Assembly: GCA_031835245.1 (NCBI GenBank)
Contig: JAVKOQ010000097.1
Coordinates: forward strand, 1 to 64,000
Direction of reading: 5' to 3'
Origin: Balamuthia mandrillaris
Taxonomy: Eukaryota > Discosea > Longamoebia > Balamuthiidae
DNA length: 64,000 nucleotides
In this document: piece by piece, positions 1 to 9,810 of the stretch
Layout of the letters: each line of letters opens with the position of its first letter
Position numbering within the stretch: position 1 is the first letter of the stretch
Translations under genes and position numbers: made by a program
The notes under the pieces: model-generated
Databases searched by the model: none
Told to the model about the DNA's origin: nothing
Seen by the model: the letters and a program-made list of their open reading frames with translations, nothing else

Positions 1-698
1 AGCAATGTAGTCAACCAACTCCTTCAATATCTCTCTCTTAAGTTCTTTGCTTTCGGCATCGGATAGAGGGTTCGTAAAGTCGAAGACCACGCAGCATTGC
101 CGTATCTTTTGAACGAGCAGATCTTGCCTCTGGCCTTCGGGCACCTCTGCAGAATGGAAAGCACCGGCGTTGTGTATGAGAATACAAAAAAAAAAATGAA
201 GTCCAGCGCGTATGCCAAAGGAAGAGTTTCTCACATAAAAACGCAAAGACAAATAAAAAATGCAGATAAAACGCACATTTAAAACAAAAAAGAAAGAAAA
301 AAGCAAGAACAAGAAGAGACACACAAATAGCATCAAAAAAATAAATAAAATAAATAAAAATAACAAAGCGATATTACCATGAAAACCAGGAAGCCTCTCA
401 AGCTTTGCCCTAGACTTTTCGTTGAAGCGAGAGGAGGAAGATCGGCGAGGGCCTGACTTCTTGATGGGGAGGTCTGATAGTGGAGCCCTCGTATATTTGG
501 GCAGAGGTCCACTGAGGGGAGGCGGCACTCTCTTGCCCTTGTTGCTGGCCTTCTGCAAATAGTTTGTGAAGCAGCAGTCTCCATTAATAACCCCACACGC
601 GCACATATTTACATACACATCTCTCACTCTCTCTCTCTCTCACTCAACGTTCACTTTGATGGGAGCGCGAGGGGGACACAAACCTGAGGCGCTGACAT
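1..698 (-). CDS. PP2A regulatory subunit B56 (PPP2R5 family), 5' part
   Basis: Partial gene running off the left edge. Coding exons are 698-684 (start codon and five residues), 552-378 and 146-1, joined by GT-AG introns in phases 0 and 1, giving about 112 residues in this window. After a basic, Pro/Ser-rich N-terminal tail the sequence enters the conserved B56 start, with the pattern LLVQKIRQCCVVFDF followed by NPLSDAESKELKREIL and ELVDYIA, matching the first helices of the B56 HEAT-like repeat domain. B56 subunits choose substrates (LxxIxE motifs) for the PP2A holoenzyme. The N-terminal tail is variable in the family, so the start is less certain than the domain. It is divergent from the COX6B gene, about 1.1 kb away. 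Confidence 0.87.
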
Positions 699-1810
699 GC
701 TCAACCTCGCTCGCTCGCTACACAGACCACGCAGGTCCTTTGGTCCTTCCCTTCTCTAAGCCACTACTACCCCCTTTTTTTTTGTTGGGCTTTGTTTGTT
801 TTTCTTTCGTTCGTTCTATCCAAGACCAAAGAAGAAGAAGAAGAAGGACCACCACCACCACCACCACCCCCCAACAACAACAACAACAACAAGAAAAATA
901 CAAAAACAAAACGTCAAAAAAAAAACCCCCCCAACAAGAGCAAGCGGAAGAAAAGGAAGAAAGGAGGTTGGCACAAGCAAGTAGTCTGCTTTTTTTAACC
1001 AAAAAGACAGAAAGGGAGTGAACGAATGGTGCACCCAAAACTGGTCCTGCGCGAACAAGGTGTTATTATGGAAGTGGTGGCGGTTCGCGTAAAGAGCCGA
1101 TTGCTCAAATGGGGAGGTTGCGGGAGGGACGTATCATGGCGACTGTTCACCTTTTTTAGCCGGGAGGATCGTCTCTCTGCGATCTGCACGCTTTATGGTT
1201 GTTTAAAACCTTGTGTTGCTGTGCTGAGCACTTTGCTTTAGATCCGCTTCGAGGAGGGTTGAAAATTTGCTACATGGTTGGGCAGTACCACCGCGCTGCT
1301 GGTGCAGCATAGGGGTTGGTTTCCCCACCAAACCCAGGCACGCGGGAGGCATTATACCGAGTTCGTTGCTTCACAATGATGAATTGCTGTGCTGTAAACA
1401 CCTCAATGTCGTGGCATTATGACGTACACAGAGCATCCCCCCCGCCCACCCCCACTCTGAGTCGCACCCAATTTCCCGCGCGAGTGTTGGAATGCCCTGC
1501 TGCAACCCTGCCCACCCTACCTGCTGCTGGTACCCAGTAAAACGGAGGGAGGGAACACACAGCCCATCCGCAACCCTCAACTTAGGGTTGGTTAGGTTTG
1601 GGTTTGCTTAGCCCTTAACCAAACTAGATGAAGTCTATTAGGGTGGGCGTAATATTTCTCGCTAAATAACCTGAGGAGTCATGTAGTGATATTTTTTTTT
1701 TTCGCTTTGGCGGCGCTGGTGGGGTGAGGTCGTCTTTCCGCAGCAAGAAAAAAAAAATAGCCACAAGCAGCGCGAGCAAAAAAAATAAAATAAAACCTGG
1801 GCGAGAAGAG
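699..1810. other. Intergenic interval between B56 (-) and COX6B (+)
   Basis: No convincing gene. It holds a short GAA run, a CAC run and a CAA run (about 834-890), a poly-A stretch and several short open frames without family resemblance. As the space between divergent genes it probably contains both promoters and 5' UTRs. A telomere-like GGGTTGGTTAGG stretch lies near 1585-1600 but is not a true array. Confidence 0.5.
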
Positions 1811-2325
1811 ATGAAGTCTTTCGGACGACCAACCTTCTTTTTCGGAAAGGTGCGCGCTGATGAGGAGGACGACGTGGAGGAGGTAGAGGAGGACCAGGAG
1901 GAGAGCGTGGAGGAGGAACAACCCGAGGAGGAAGAGGAGCAGGAGTGGGAACTTCCGGCCGAGGTGGACACTGCGCAAAAATTGGTGGAGTACTTCACCA
2001 CCAAAGTGCGAACGCCAGGCTACAACCCCCACTTCCCCAACACCAACCAGTCCAAACACTGTTGGTCTCTCTACATAAATTATCACCGCTGCGTGAAGCT
2101 CAAGGGGGAAAATGACCCCGAGTGCAAGCATTTCCAAGGCGCTGCTTCCTCCATGTGCCCTACCTCCTGGGTAAACTATCCCTCCTCTCTCCTTTCTTCC
2201 CGTTTGGTGGGTAGCGTAGTAGTACTAACTTGTCGCTCTCTTTCTCGCAGACGGACGCCTGGGATGAGGCTCGTGAGTCCGACAGATTTGCCACCCCGTA
2301 TGCCGACTCTGGCTCGGATGAATAA
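1811..2325 (+). CDS. COX6B: Cytochrome c oxidase subunit 6b (COX6B/Cox12)
   Basis: Two exons, 1811-2170 and 2251-2325, with a phase-0 intron; 144 residues. The C-terminal half has the twin-Cys pattern of subunit VIb: Cys-x9-Cys (CWSLYINYHRC) followed by Cys-x10-Cys ending in MCPTSW, then a WDEARE segment after the intron. COX6B is an intermembrane-space subunit that bridges cytochrome c oxidase monomers and is imported by the Mia40 disulfide relay. The N-terminal half is a long acidic Glu/Asp extension (about residues 16-55), absent from animal COX6B but reminiscent of the long plant form. An in-frame upstream ATG at 1724 would add a Lys-rich leader; I prefer 1811 because the upstream part is low complexity. 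Confidence 0.9.
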
Positions 2326-2606
2326 AAAAAAAACGGACTACCAAAGCAGCAAGTTTGTTGGCTGGGTCAGGCAGGCACTTTTGAAAATAATAAACAACAA
2401 AAAAAAAAAAAATCGTTCGCTCGTCCCCTTTCATCTGCGCACAGGTTTGGTTTGGCTCTGTGGACAGGACCACAGTTGGTCCTCATGTGGAGCAGTTTTG
2501 GTGCAGCCTAAACGAGGGGTACTTCTTCAGCCCTCCTAGCACGATTCGTGAACGAGTTGTCCAACAGTGTAGCACCCCAAAAGGCTTTTTTGCAGACATT
2601 GCTTGA
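2326..2606. other. COX6B 3' flank
   Basis: Downstream of the COX6B stop: A-rich runs with an AATAAA-type signal overlapping the stop region and another AATAAT near 2385. No gene seen. Confidence 0.4.
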
Positions 2607-2702
2607 CCAATGAAAAGCGGCCCAAAAAATCCAGTTTTCCGGTCTTGCAGTGCGGTGATTGGATAGACCAACACCTAACCGTTAAACGTTGGTCGTTATA
2701 AG
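2607..2702 (+). promoter_or_regulatory. Histone H1 promoter elements (CCAAT, inverted CCAAT, Myb-like palindrome, TATA-like)
   Basis: Upstream of the H1 start are a CCAAT box at 2607-2611, an inverted CCAAT (ATTGG) at 2658-2662, a TAACCGTTA palindrome at about 2676-2684 that resembles Myb-type sites, and a TTATAAG element at 2696-2702. The order and spacing resemble a classical histone promoter. Assigned by eye; no transcription start is known. Confidence 0.45.
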
Positions 2703-2890
2703 TTTTGTTCCTTATCATTTTCTTTCTTGAAGCCGTTATTTTTGTTTCCAACGGTTCTCTCTTGTTGCTTCATCAAACGACAAACCTTTGGCACCTCTCT
2801 CTCTCTCTCTTTTGTGCCCTTTCCTCAAGTTACCACGCCAATATCCTAACCAAATCGCCCAACAACAACGAGCCAACAAAACCAAAGGAG

Positions 2891-3574
2891 ATGCCTCGCG
2901 CCCCAGCTAAAACCACAGGAAAGGCCCACCCTGGCTACGAAGAAATGATAACGCAGGCCCTGGTGCACTACAATGACAAGACAGGCTCCAGCGTGCCCGC
3001 CATCACCAAGTACCTCCGACAGGAGTACTCCGACCTGCCTGAGAGCTTCGAGCGCAACCTCAAGTTGCAGCTGAAGCGACTGGTGGACTCGGAGAAGCTT
3101 GTCAAGGTGAAGGCCTCCTACCGTCTGTCCCCCAAGCTGCGAGCTCAGCTGAAGAAGAAGGACAATAAGCCCGCCGCCACCAAGAAACGTTCCAGGTCCA
3201 AGAGCCCCTCCGCCACGGACCGTGCCAAGAGCCCCTCCCGCGGACGCTCCAAGTCCCCCTCTCCCAAGACCACCAAGTCTAGGTCCAAGAGCCCTGCTCC
3301 TCGCGGACGCTCCAAGTCGCCTTCTGCCTCCAGCAAAAAGACTAAGACCACCACCACTACGAAGAAGCCCAAGACCACAACCAAGACTGCTTCCTCTCCC
3401 AAGAAGAAGGCGGCCCCCAAGAAGACCACCACAAAGCAAAAGGCTGTGCCGCAGAAGGCCTCTACCTATTCCAGCAAACCCAAGCCCCGAACCACACAGA
3501 ACAGCAAGCACGCAGGCCAAGAGAAGGGCACACGACACCTCCCTGTCCGCAAAGCCAGGGCCGGCAGCAAGTAA
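2891..3574 (+). CDS. H1: Linker histone H1
   Basis: Single uninterrupted reading frame of 227 residues, unusual here because neighbours are intron-rich; intronless linker histones are common. Residues about 15-90 form the winged-helix globular domain (GYEEMITQALVHYNDKTGSS through VKVKASYRLS). The Lys/Ser/Pro/Ala-rich C-terminal tail carries five (R/A)KSP-type repeats (about residues 100-150), which are S/T-P-x-K/R-like sites typical of Cdk-phosphorylated H1 tails, followed by KTTT and KKAAPKK blocks. H1 binds linker DNA at the nucleosome dyad. The start is the first ATG of the conserved frame, with the CCAAT/TATA block about 190 bp upstream. A long antisense frame over this gene is a composition artefact. 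Confidence 0.95.
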   Translation: MPRAPAKTTGKAHPGYEEMITQALVHYNDKTGSSVPAITKYLRQEYSDLPESFERNLKLQLKRLVDSEKLVKVKASYRLSPKLRAQLKKKDNKPAATKKRSRSKSPSATDRAKSPSRGRSKSPSPKTTKSRSKSPAPRGRSKSPSASSKKTKTTTTTKKPKTTTKTASSPKKKAAPKKTTTKQKAVPQKASTYSSKPKPRTTQNSKHAGQEKGTRHLPVRKARAGSK

Positions 3575-4160
3575 ACCTCCAGTAGCGGACAGCAGTGAGG
3601 AGTCGTTATTGCCTTCGTCTCTGTATACCCGTTTTTGCGTGGTTACTTGCACCACCCAACCACCATGTTTGTTGCTGCTGCGCCACCCGTTCGCACTGAC
3701 CAAGGGAGATATCTACCCCACTTTATGTTTGCTTGCTTGCCTTTTTGTTGTCAGTGGAATGAGTCTACATTTTTTGTTTATTTGCTTGTATAAAAATAAT
3801 TTGTTTTCGTTCATTCTCTTTTCCTCACCACCCCACCCCTCCTGCACAACCAGAAGAAGAAGAACAACAACACCAAAACATTAAAACAAGAACACCCACC
3901 ACCTTCCCCAAACACAACGGAGCCGCCGCTCTGCGGAGGTGCAGTTCGCGACGACATGAATAAATTCAACCGCTTGAGGGTTGCTTTGAAAATAGCGGGG
4001 AATGCTTGGTTTTATTGGGGCGAAGAAAAACGGTTGGTGCTGGGGAGAGCAAGCAACAGCTACTACTACACTGGTGACGGAAGCACTTGGCTCCGCGCAA
4101 CAAACTTTTTCAAAAAATATTGCAGGGGGAGGAGACAAAAATACCAAACGAGCACGAACG
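3575..4160. other. H1 3' UTR and spacer before PP2C
   Basis: Pyrimidine-rich 3' flank of H1, then a short spacer with AATAAA at about 3959. I see no animal-type histone stem-loop. No gene supported. Confidence 0.4.
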
Positions 4161-4791
4161 ATGCAAGGTGAAACTGCAAAGAGTGCTGAGGGCAAGACGT
4201 TCACTTCTGTCAAAGCGGTTGGCGTGGCCGCTGATCGTAACGCCCGTTACCGTAGAACGATGGAGGTTTGGTTTTCTGTTTTTTTTTTTTTTAAAAAACT
4301 GCCACATTACCATTCCTCCTACTCGCTAACACTCCTTTGTTTCTATTTTCATCTCGTGATTTTCGTTCTTGTTTACAAAAAAAAAAATAGGACGCACACG
4401 TTGTGCTGGACGGGTTCGCTGGTGACGAGTCGCAAGGATATTTTGCTATTTATGACGGTCATGGGGGGCGCCAAGCCGTCGAGTTTGTGGCCAAGTCATT
4501 CCACCTTGTAACAACTACCACCCTCTATTCTTTTTTTTAACAATACTCCTTGTTAACCCAAAAAAACAAAATGCAAAGAACTTGGAAGAGGCACTGAAAG
4601 AGCACACAGACAATGTAGAGGAGGCTTGGAAGGCCACATACAAGAAAACGGACGATCAGATCAAAGAAAATAACATAATGTACGCTGGCACCACTACTGT
4701 CACCGCCCTCGTTCGGAAGAAAGGTGAAGAGAGGTGGCTTTACGTTGCTAATGCTGGTGATGCCCGTGCTGTACTTTGGTCTGCTCTCAAC

Positions 4792-4828
<37 letters not shown>

Positions 4829-5456
4829 CTCATGCTTTCTTGCCTCCTCGCTATCTATTTTCTCCAATTAACATGCCGCACTTTTTACAACCAACACCTT
4901 TGGGTGACAAACTATGGCATTCCTATTCCGCTGATGGCAATGCTGGTGGCAACAGCCGGGCGGGAACTGGAACAGTGCTGACATACGAACACAAAGCCTC
5001 AGACGAGAGTGAGGCCAGCCGAGTGCTTGCAGCGGGCGGCTTCATCACCCAAAACAGGGTGAACGGTATTCTTGCTGTTACTCGCTCTTTGGGTGACTGC
5101 GCCATGAAAGCCTATGTACTCGGAGACCCTTACACCTCGGAACTCAAACTGGAACCGACAGACACTCACCTCATTCTTGCTTGTGATGGCGTACGCCAAA
5201 AAAAAAAAAAGATTCGTTCTCTCTCCTCCTCCCCTTGTCTCTCCTCTCTTTCCTCCGTTTGTAGTGCGATTTCTCTTACTGATGTTTTTTTTTTTGGCAA
5301 TGAATGCCACAGCTGTGGGATGTATGTAATGAGCAGGAAGCTGTAGAGTTGGTGAAGGAGGAGGAAACGCCCGATGCTGCCGCAAAGAAGCTTTTAATCC
5401 ACGCCCTCAAAAACGGAAGCACCGACAACATCAGCGTCATGGTCATAGTTTTGTAG
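4161..5456 (+). CDS. PP2C-family Ser/Thr protein phosphatase (PPM)
   Basis: Five exons: 4161-4265, 4391-4507, 4579-4778, 4956-5190 and 5313-5456 (phases 0,0,2,0); 266 residues. PP2C motifs occur in order: RRTMEDAH split across intron 1, the metal-binding YDGHGG, GTTTVTALV, NAGDARAVL, TRSLGDCAMK, ACDGLWDV split across intron 4, and the final STDNISVMVI. The metal-ligand Asp residues of the DGHGG, DGLWD and DN motifs are intact, so an active Mn/Mg-dependent phosphatase is expected. It is close to a minimal catalytic domain, without regulatory additions. Intron 3 is 177 nt, holds a CT microsatellite and has no in-frame stop, so its retention would insert 59 residues. Its 3' end converges on the AlkB gene, with stop codons 89 bp apart. 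Confidence 0.92.
4797..4828 (+). repeat. (CT)n microsatellite in PP2C intron 3
   Basis: Uninterrupted CT dinucleotide run on the sense strand inside the intron that separates the GDARAVL motif from the next exon. Confidence 0.9.
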
Positions 5457-5545
5457 TTAATCTATCACATATAAAAAAACCCTTAACTTGTTTATCGTTT
5501 GTTCTTCTAAAGCCTTAGTCCATATTAAAAAAAAAATGAGCATCA

Positions 5546-6591
5546 TCATAAGATAACCCGCCGAAAGGTGAGGGAGACCCTGCGCTTCCGTTCGAAGGAG
5601 AGGCCATTGGGCAGCTTGTCCTTTCGTCGAGCGGGGATGGAATGAGTCCATTCATACCGGCTTGGTCCTGTCAGTAGTACCAGGGAACGTTGGGCCAAGG
5701 CCATAGGTCGTTTCTGTCCAGCACTGTTCTTGAACTCCATGACGCAGGAAGAGCCCAAGCTTACAGATACAATCCCATCATGGAATAGCTCCGGTTTGTC
5801 AATGTGCGGGTTTATTCCTTGCCCTGGCAGGTACTGTCGAGACGAAGAGAGGTATGCTTATTAGTTAGGCATCAAAAGAGTAGTAGCGGAATAGAATAGA
5901 CCTACCTCATTTACAATGACTTGATCAGGTGCTTGGGAAAGTATGCCTCGCGAAAGCAGTCGTTCCACTATGTCTTTACAAAAAGAAGGCAAAGGTCCTA
6001 AGTGTGCCGACTTGTCCAACTTCTTCTTTCTGTTTATTTGTAACACAACAAAAGAGAGAAATGAGGGTCAGTCAGGAAGAAGAGCAAAGAGGCAAGCGTG
6101 GCTCACGTGTAGTCATATTTGTAACCGTAGTGCTGCACTCTGCGCCGCAGATCAGAAAGCCAAGGCTGTTCGTCTATCTTCTGCAGGAGAAAGGCTTCCT
6201 CTTCTTTCGAAAGAAAATTTGGATAGTATTTAAGTCCCACTACGTCCTCCATGCCCATTGCGATTCCTCCACCCTCCTCCTCTTCCTCCTCCTCTTCCTC
6301 CCGTTTGCTCCGGTCATGGCCATTCAGTTTGGCTTTGCCTTTTTCCTTGTTATTATGCGCTGCTGCTTGTGCCATCATCGCTACTCTACTTTTTTTCTTT
6401 TCTCTGCAGCTGAGGGCGTGCTCTTCATCGAGCACAGGATGACCGCTACCGTCTGCCAGCCCGTTGCTGTGTTGCGCTGTTACTTCCTGCTTCTCCTGTT
6501 GCCCAGTGGAAGGTGGACCGTGCGCACCCAAAGGAGGCCTCGTTCTTTTCTTGCCGCTGAATAACGCTTGCTCATGCTCCATTGCAAACAC
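5546..6591 (-). CDS. AlkB-family 2-oxoglutarate/Fe(II) dioxygenase
   Basis: Three exons: 6591-6107, 6029-5906 and 5833-5546 (phases 2, 0); 298 residues, or 295 if the second ATG (6582) is used. The first third is hydrophilic with a nine-Glu run. The catalytic part begins at LKYYPNFLSKEEE and includes RRVQHYGYKYDY, the NEYLPGQGINPHID segment with the Fe-binding His-x-Asp, SLGSSCVM, WTHSIP with the second Fe-binding His, and the C-terminal RRVSLTFRR whose Arg residues bind 2-oxoglutarate. This is the AlkB fold of nucleic-acid demethylases. The RVQHYGY and RWTHGIP-like signature resembles the ALKBH8-type or bacterial AlkB-like subgroup, but no methyltransferase or RRM domain is present, so the substrate cannot be stated. 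Confidence 0.88.
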
Positions 6592-6731
6592 CCGTGCGTT
6601 TCAGCTCCTCCTCCTCCCTTTCTTTTCTTCGCTACGCTTTTTTGGTTTTTTTTTTCTTTTTACTTTTTTTTTAAAATTTTTCTAGGAATTCATCCACCTC
6701 ACCAGCAACATGCGTTCCTCTCCACCACCAG

Positions 6732-6851
6732 TTGGGGGGTAAACAAGACCTTTCGATGTCCTCCTTCCGAGTGTGGCTACCACGCCCCCGGCGTTAGCAT
6801 CTCGACCCACACTAGGGTTGAGGGCATCGAGAGGTCTTGTTTACCCCCCAA
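6732..6851. repeat. 27-bp near-perfect inverted repeat with 66-nt spacer
   Basis: The left arm (6732-6758) and right arm (6825-6851) are reverse complements with a single mismatch; the inner flanks (GAGTGTGG and CCACACTA) can extend the pairing. It lies between the 5' end of the AlkB gene and the stop codon of the V-ATPase A gene (both minus strand), so it would sit in the V-ATPase 3' UTR or the AlkB upstream region. It could be a transcript hairpin or a small foldback element; no target-site duplication is obvious by eye. Confidence 0.8.
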
Positions 6852-6895
6852 GCGAAAGAAAGAAAATTTTCATTTTATTGATAAATGGCCAAGAG

Positions 6896-8659
6896 TTATT
6901 CCTCCATGCTCCTAAACGCGGCTTGGACTTGCTCTTGGATAGCCTTGAAGCGGGAGACAAGGGCTTCTTCACCGTCAGCGGGGTCTTCGAACTTCATGCT
7001 GGTGAGCTTGTAGATGACATCACCCATGTGTTGCCTGATGGCATTGAAGGTGATCTTGCCGTCCTCGTTGGTCTTCTCGACGGCCTTCTGGGCGAGGTCG
7101 TGGAAGAGAATGATGTTACGCAGCAGCCAAATGGTCTTGTAGAACGGGCAGAAGCGATCGTAGGCGGAGAAGCCATTCTGTTGCAAGAAGTCGTCACGGA
7201 TGATTTTGGCGACCTCAAGGGTGATCTTATCGGACTCGGCGAGGGAGTCCTTGCCGACCAGCTGCACGATCTCTGTCAAGTTCTCTTCCTTCTGGAGGAT
7301 CTCCTTGCATTTGACCCTCAGGTTGGTGAACTCCGAGTCCACGGTGTCGTAAAATGACTCCAGAGGCTTCTCGTACTTGCTGAAGCTCACCAGCCAATTG
7401 ACGGAGGGGAAGTGCTTGCGTTGAGCCAACTTCTTGTCCAATCCCCAAAAGACTTGTACGATACCCAGAGTGGCAGATGTCACAGGATCGGAAAAGTCAC
7501 CACCAGGTGGCGATACTGCTCCTACAATGGTAACACTTCCTGTTCGCTCCGGTGATCCGTAGCAGCGTGCCTTTCCTGCTCGCTCGTAGAAAGATGCCAA
7601 CCTTGCTCCCAAATATGCAGGATAACCGCTCTCTAGTGAAGAGAAGGAAAAAAGAAATAAGAGAAAGGAAGAGAAAGGGAAGGAGTAAGGGAAACAAACC
7701 AGCAGGCATTTCAGCCAAACGTCCAGAAATCTCTCGAAGAGCCTCAGCCCAACGAGAAGTGGAGTCAGCCATCATGGATACGTTGTAACCCATGTCCCTA
7801 AAGTATTCCGACAGGGTGATACCAGTATAAATAGAAGCCTCACGGGCAGCTACTGGCATGTTGGAGGTATTTGCTACCAACGCCGTTCGTTTCATGATAG
7901 ACTCTTCTACATCCTTAATTTGTACTGTCAACTGCACGATGACAGTCAGTAAACGCGTGATAATACGGTCCCGAAGGGTGATAGGAACGCAGAGGGAGGG
8001 GAGGCTGGAAGAGAACAAAATATTGTACCTCAGGGAACTCCATCAATACTTCGGCCATCTCGTTACCTCGCTCTCCGCATCCGACGTAAATGATGACATC
8101 AGAGTTGGAGTATTTCGAAAGAGCCTGAGAAATCACAGTTTTACCACAGCCAAAGGCTCCTGGAATGGCAGCAGTGCCTCCCAACACGCAGCTAATTAAG
8201 TTGCACCTTGGTTAGTGATGGCAAAATTAGATACGTATGTAGAAGAGAGCATAACGAACGGGAAAAGAGCGTCAAGGACACGCTGGCCAGTCAGAAGAGG
8301 ATAATCACTTCGAAGCTTTTGGGCTACTGGGCGAGGATTTCGCACAGGCCAAGACTGAACCATTGTGAACTTCTTAACTTTATCTCCAAACTCAACTTCC
8401 AATACGGTGTCCTGTTGATGACGTAATAGCATCATTAGCGCTAAATAGATAGAAAGGTAACAAAAGAAAGAAGAGAAGAGGGAGAACAGACCTTCAGAGT
8501 ATAGTTGTTGGCCTCCGCAATGTAGGTAATAGTACCCATTTCATTAGGGGGAAGGCAAATTCTATGAACAATAAGAGAGTTTTCGACAACGCTTCCAAAA
8601 ATGTCTCCTCCAGTGATGTTGTCGCCAACCTGGTAGTGCGTGATATTGCAGAACAACAT
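6896..8659 (-). CDS. ATP6V1A: V-type ATPase catalytic subunit A, 5'-truncated; possible pseudogene
   Basis: Recognisable exons are 8659-8492, 8411-8256, 8191-8029, 7931-7700 and 7632-6896. They encode the segment from [12 protein letters not shown] through the P-loop [48 protein letters not shown] and [10 protein letters not shown] to the helical C-terminus. Subunit A is the ATP-hydrolysing subunit of the proton pump. Two defects are visible. About 130-150 N-terminal residues of the family have no counterpart in the 400 bp upstream; only a short remnant (8723-8700, reading YEKHLR before a GTAAGC donor) precedes a good acceptor that abuts VGDN. And no GT-AG pairing I tried joins the exon ending LFPF to the exon reading LGGTAAIPG in frame. 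The remaining coding sequence is well conserved, so recent decay, an assembly indel or unusual splicing are all possible. Confidence 0.75.
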
Positions 8660-8723
8660 TTAAGCAAGTCACAAGGTTAAATAAATCAGGATGGCTTACC
8701 CTCAAATGTTTCTCGTACAAGGC

Positions 8724-9078
8724 TTACTTTTTATGTATAGATTGGTGTTGCTCTCAGAGCAAATAAACTTTTTATTACTACTACAAGTTTGCCCCCCACC
8801 CCACCCCCCCACCCCACCCCACCTTCGCCAAGTCATGGGGTCACTTCTTCGTCTTCGTCACACTCTCTCTTTTTCAAAGCTATTTAGAGAATGTAAAGAA
8901 TTTGAAGGTGTAAAAATTTCCTTGAAAAATTTTAAAAGCAATTCATAAAATTTTTGTAGACATGCTTGAGGAGCACTGTGTTTTTTAGGTGCACTCCTAA
9001 AAACCTGCTCCACTTGACCTTCATTTGTGCTTGGCAAAAAGAAGAAAACAAATTGAAAAAAAGAACAGAAAAGAAAAG
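8724..9078. other. Region upstream of truncated V-ATPase A and complexin-like gene
   Basis: Contains a CCCCA-rich low-complexity run (about 8790-8823) and an AT-rich stretch, with no V-ATPase N-terminal coding on either strand. It separates two divergent genes and may mark the break that removed the V-ATPase 5' exons. Confidence 0.5.
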
Positions 9079-9592
9079 ATGGACGCCATAGCGGGCATGG
9101 TTGGCAAGCAGCTGGTCACGAACAAGTTCAACTCCTTCACCGAAGATATCTTTGGCAAAGAGGAAAGCCCCAGCCACGAGAATTTGGGACCCACCGCCGA
9201 AGAGATCAGCCGAGCACGGGAGGAGGTAAGCAGGAGGGAGCGCCTTCTATCGCAATCCAATCTGTCTCTCTCTTTGACTGACTTTTTTTTTTTAAAAAAA
9301 GGAGCTGAAAGAGAAACGAAAGAGAGAAGCCAAGAATGCTAAAATACGTGAACAGAACGAAAAGAAAAGAGGTACGTTCTGTCGATGTCTTTATTTTTTA
9401 AACACAAGTTCAAGAGAAGAGAAAGAAATGTTAATCAATCATGACTTTTTTCTCTTGTTTCTTTTAGAGGCCATTCGTAAAAAATATGGGCTCTCGAAAG
9501 ATGGGGCAGGTTCTTCCTCTTCGTCAGGTTCGGTTAGCTCCTCCCGAGCGGTAGTCCAAAGCAGCGACTGTTTGGGCTGTTCTTTGTACTGA
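9079..9592 (+). CDS. Complexin-like SNARE-binding protein
   Basis: Three exons: 9079-9225, 9302-9371 and 9468-9592 (phases 0, 1); 113 residues. An N-terminal amphipathic-looking segment (MDAIAGMVGKQLVTNKF) is followed by a long charged helix. Residues about 65-84 align without gaps to the SNARE-binding central helix of animal complexins: a pattern AK-(hydrophobic)-x4-E-x2-R-x2-IR-x-KYG-(hydrophobic)-x-K, keeping the Ile, Lys and Tyr positions that contact the SNARE bundle. A Ser-rich tail ends in CLGCSLY; the two Cys could be lipidated, but it is not a CAAX box. Complexins clamp and promote vesicle fusion at assembled SNAREs. Length is close to animal complexins (about 130-160). The helix is short and charged, so a coincidental coiled coil cannot be fully excluded. 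Confidence 0.68.
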
Positions 9593-9810
9593 TTGTTTAT
9601 CGCTCGATCGGTTTTTTTTTCTCTCATAACAACAAGCGAGCGCGAGAGAGAGAGAGAGAGAGAGAGAGAAAGAAGAGGGAAAGAGGTGATTCTGTTTTGG
9701 ATCATGCTTTGTAAATAATAACAAGTTCAAACTAACTACAGTGAAGACGACGACGTGTAATGCTTTTTTTGTTTTGCGTTTTCCTTTTGTTTTGTGGTTT
9801 GTTGTTTTCT

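Noticed and set aside
566-1038. Overlapping His-, Thr- and Gln-repeat frames on both strands
   Set aside because: All stem from one GAA/CAC/CAA low-complexity tract; no start context or conserved motif.
1580-1625. Telomere-like GGGTTGGTTAGG stretch
   Set aside because: Units are irregular and very few; not an interstitial telomere array.
2846-3703. Long antisense open frame over histone H1
   Set aside because: Mirror of the codon bias in the H1 tail; Gly/Leu-rich with no family resemblance.
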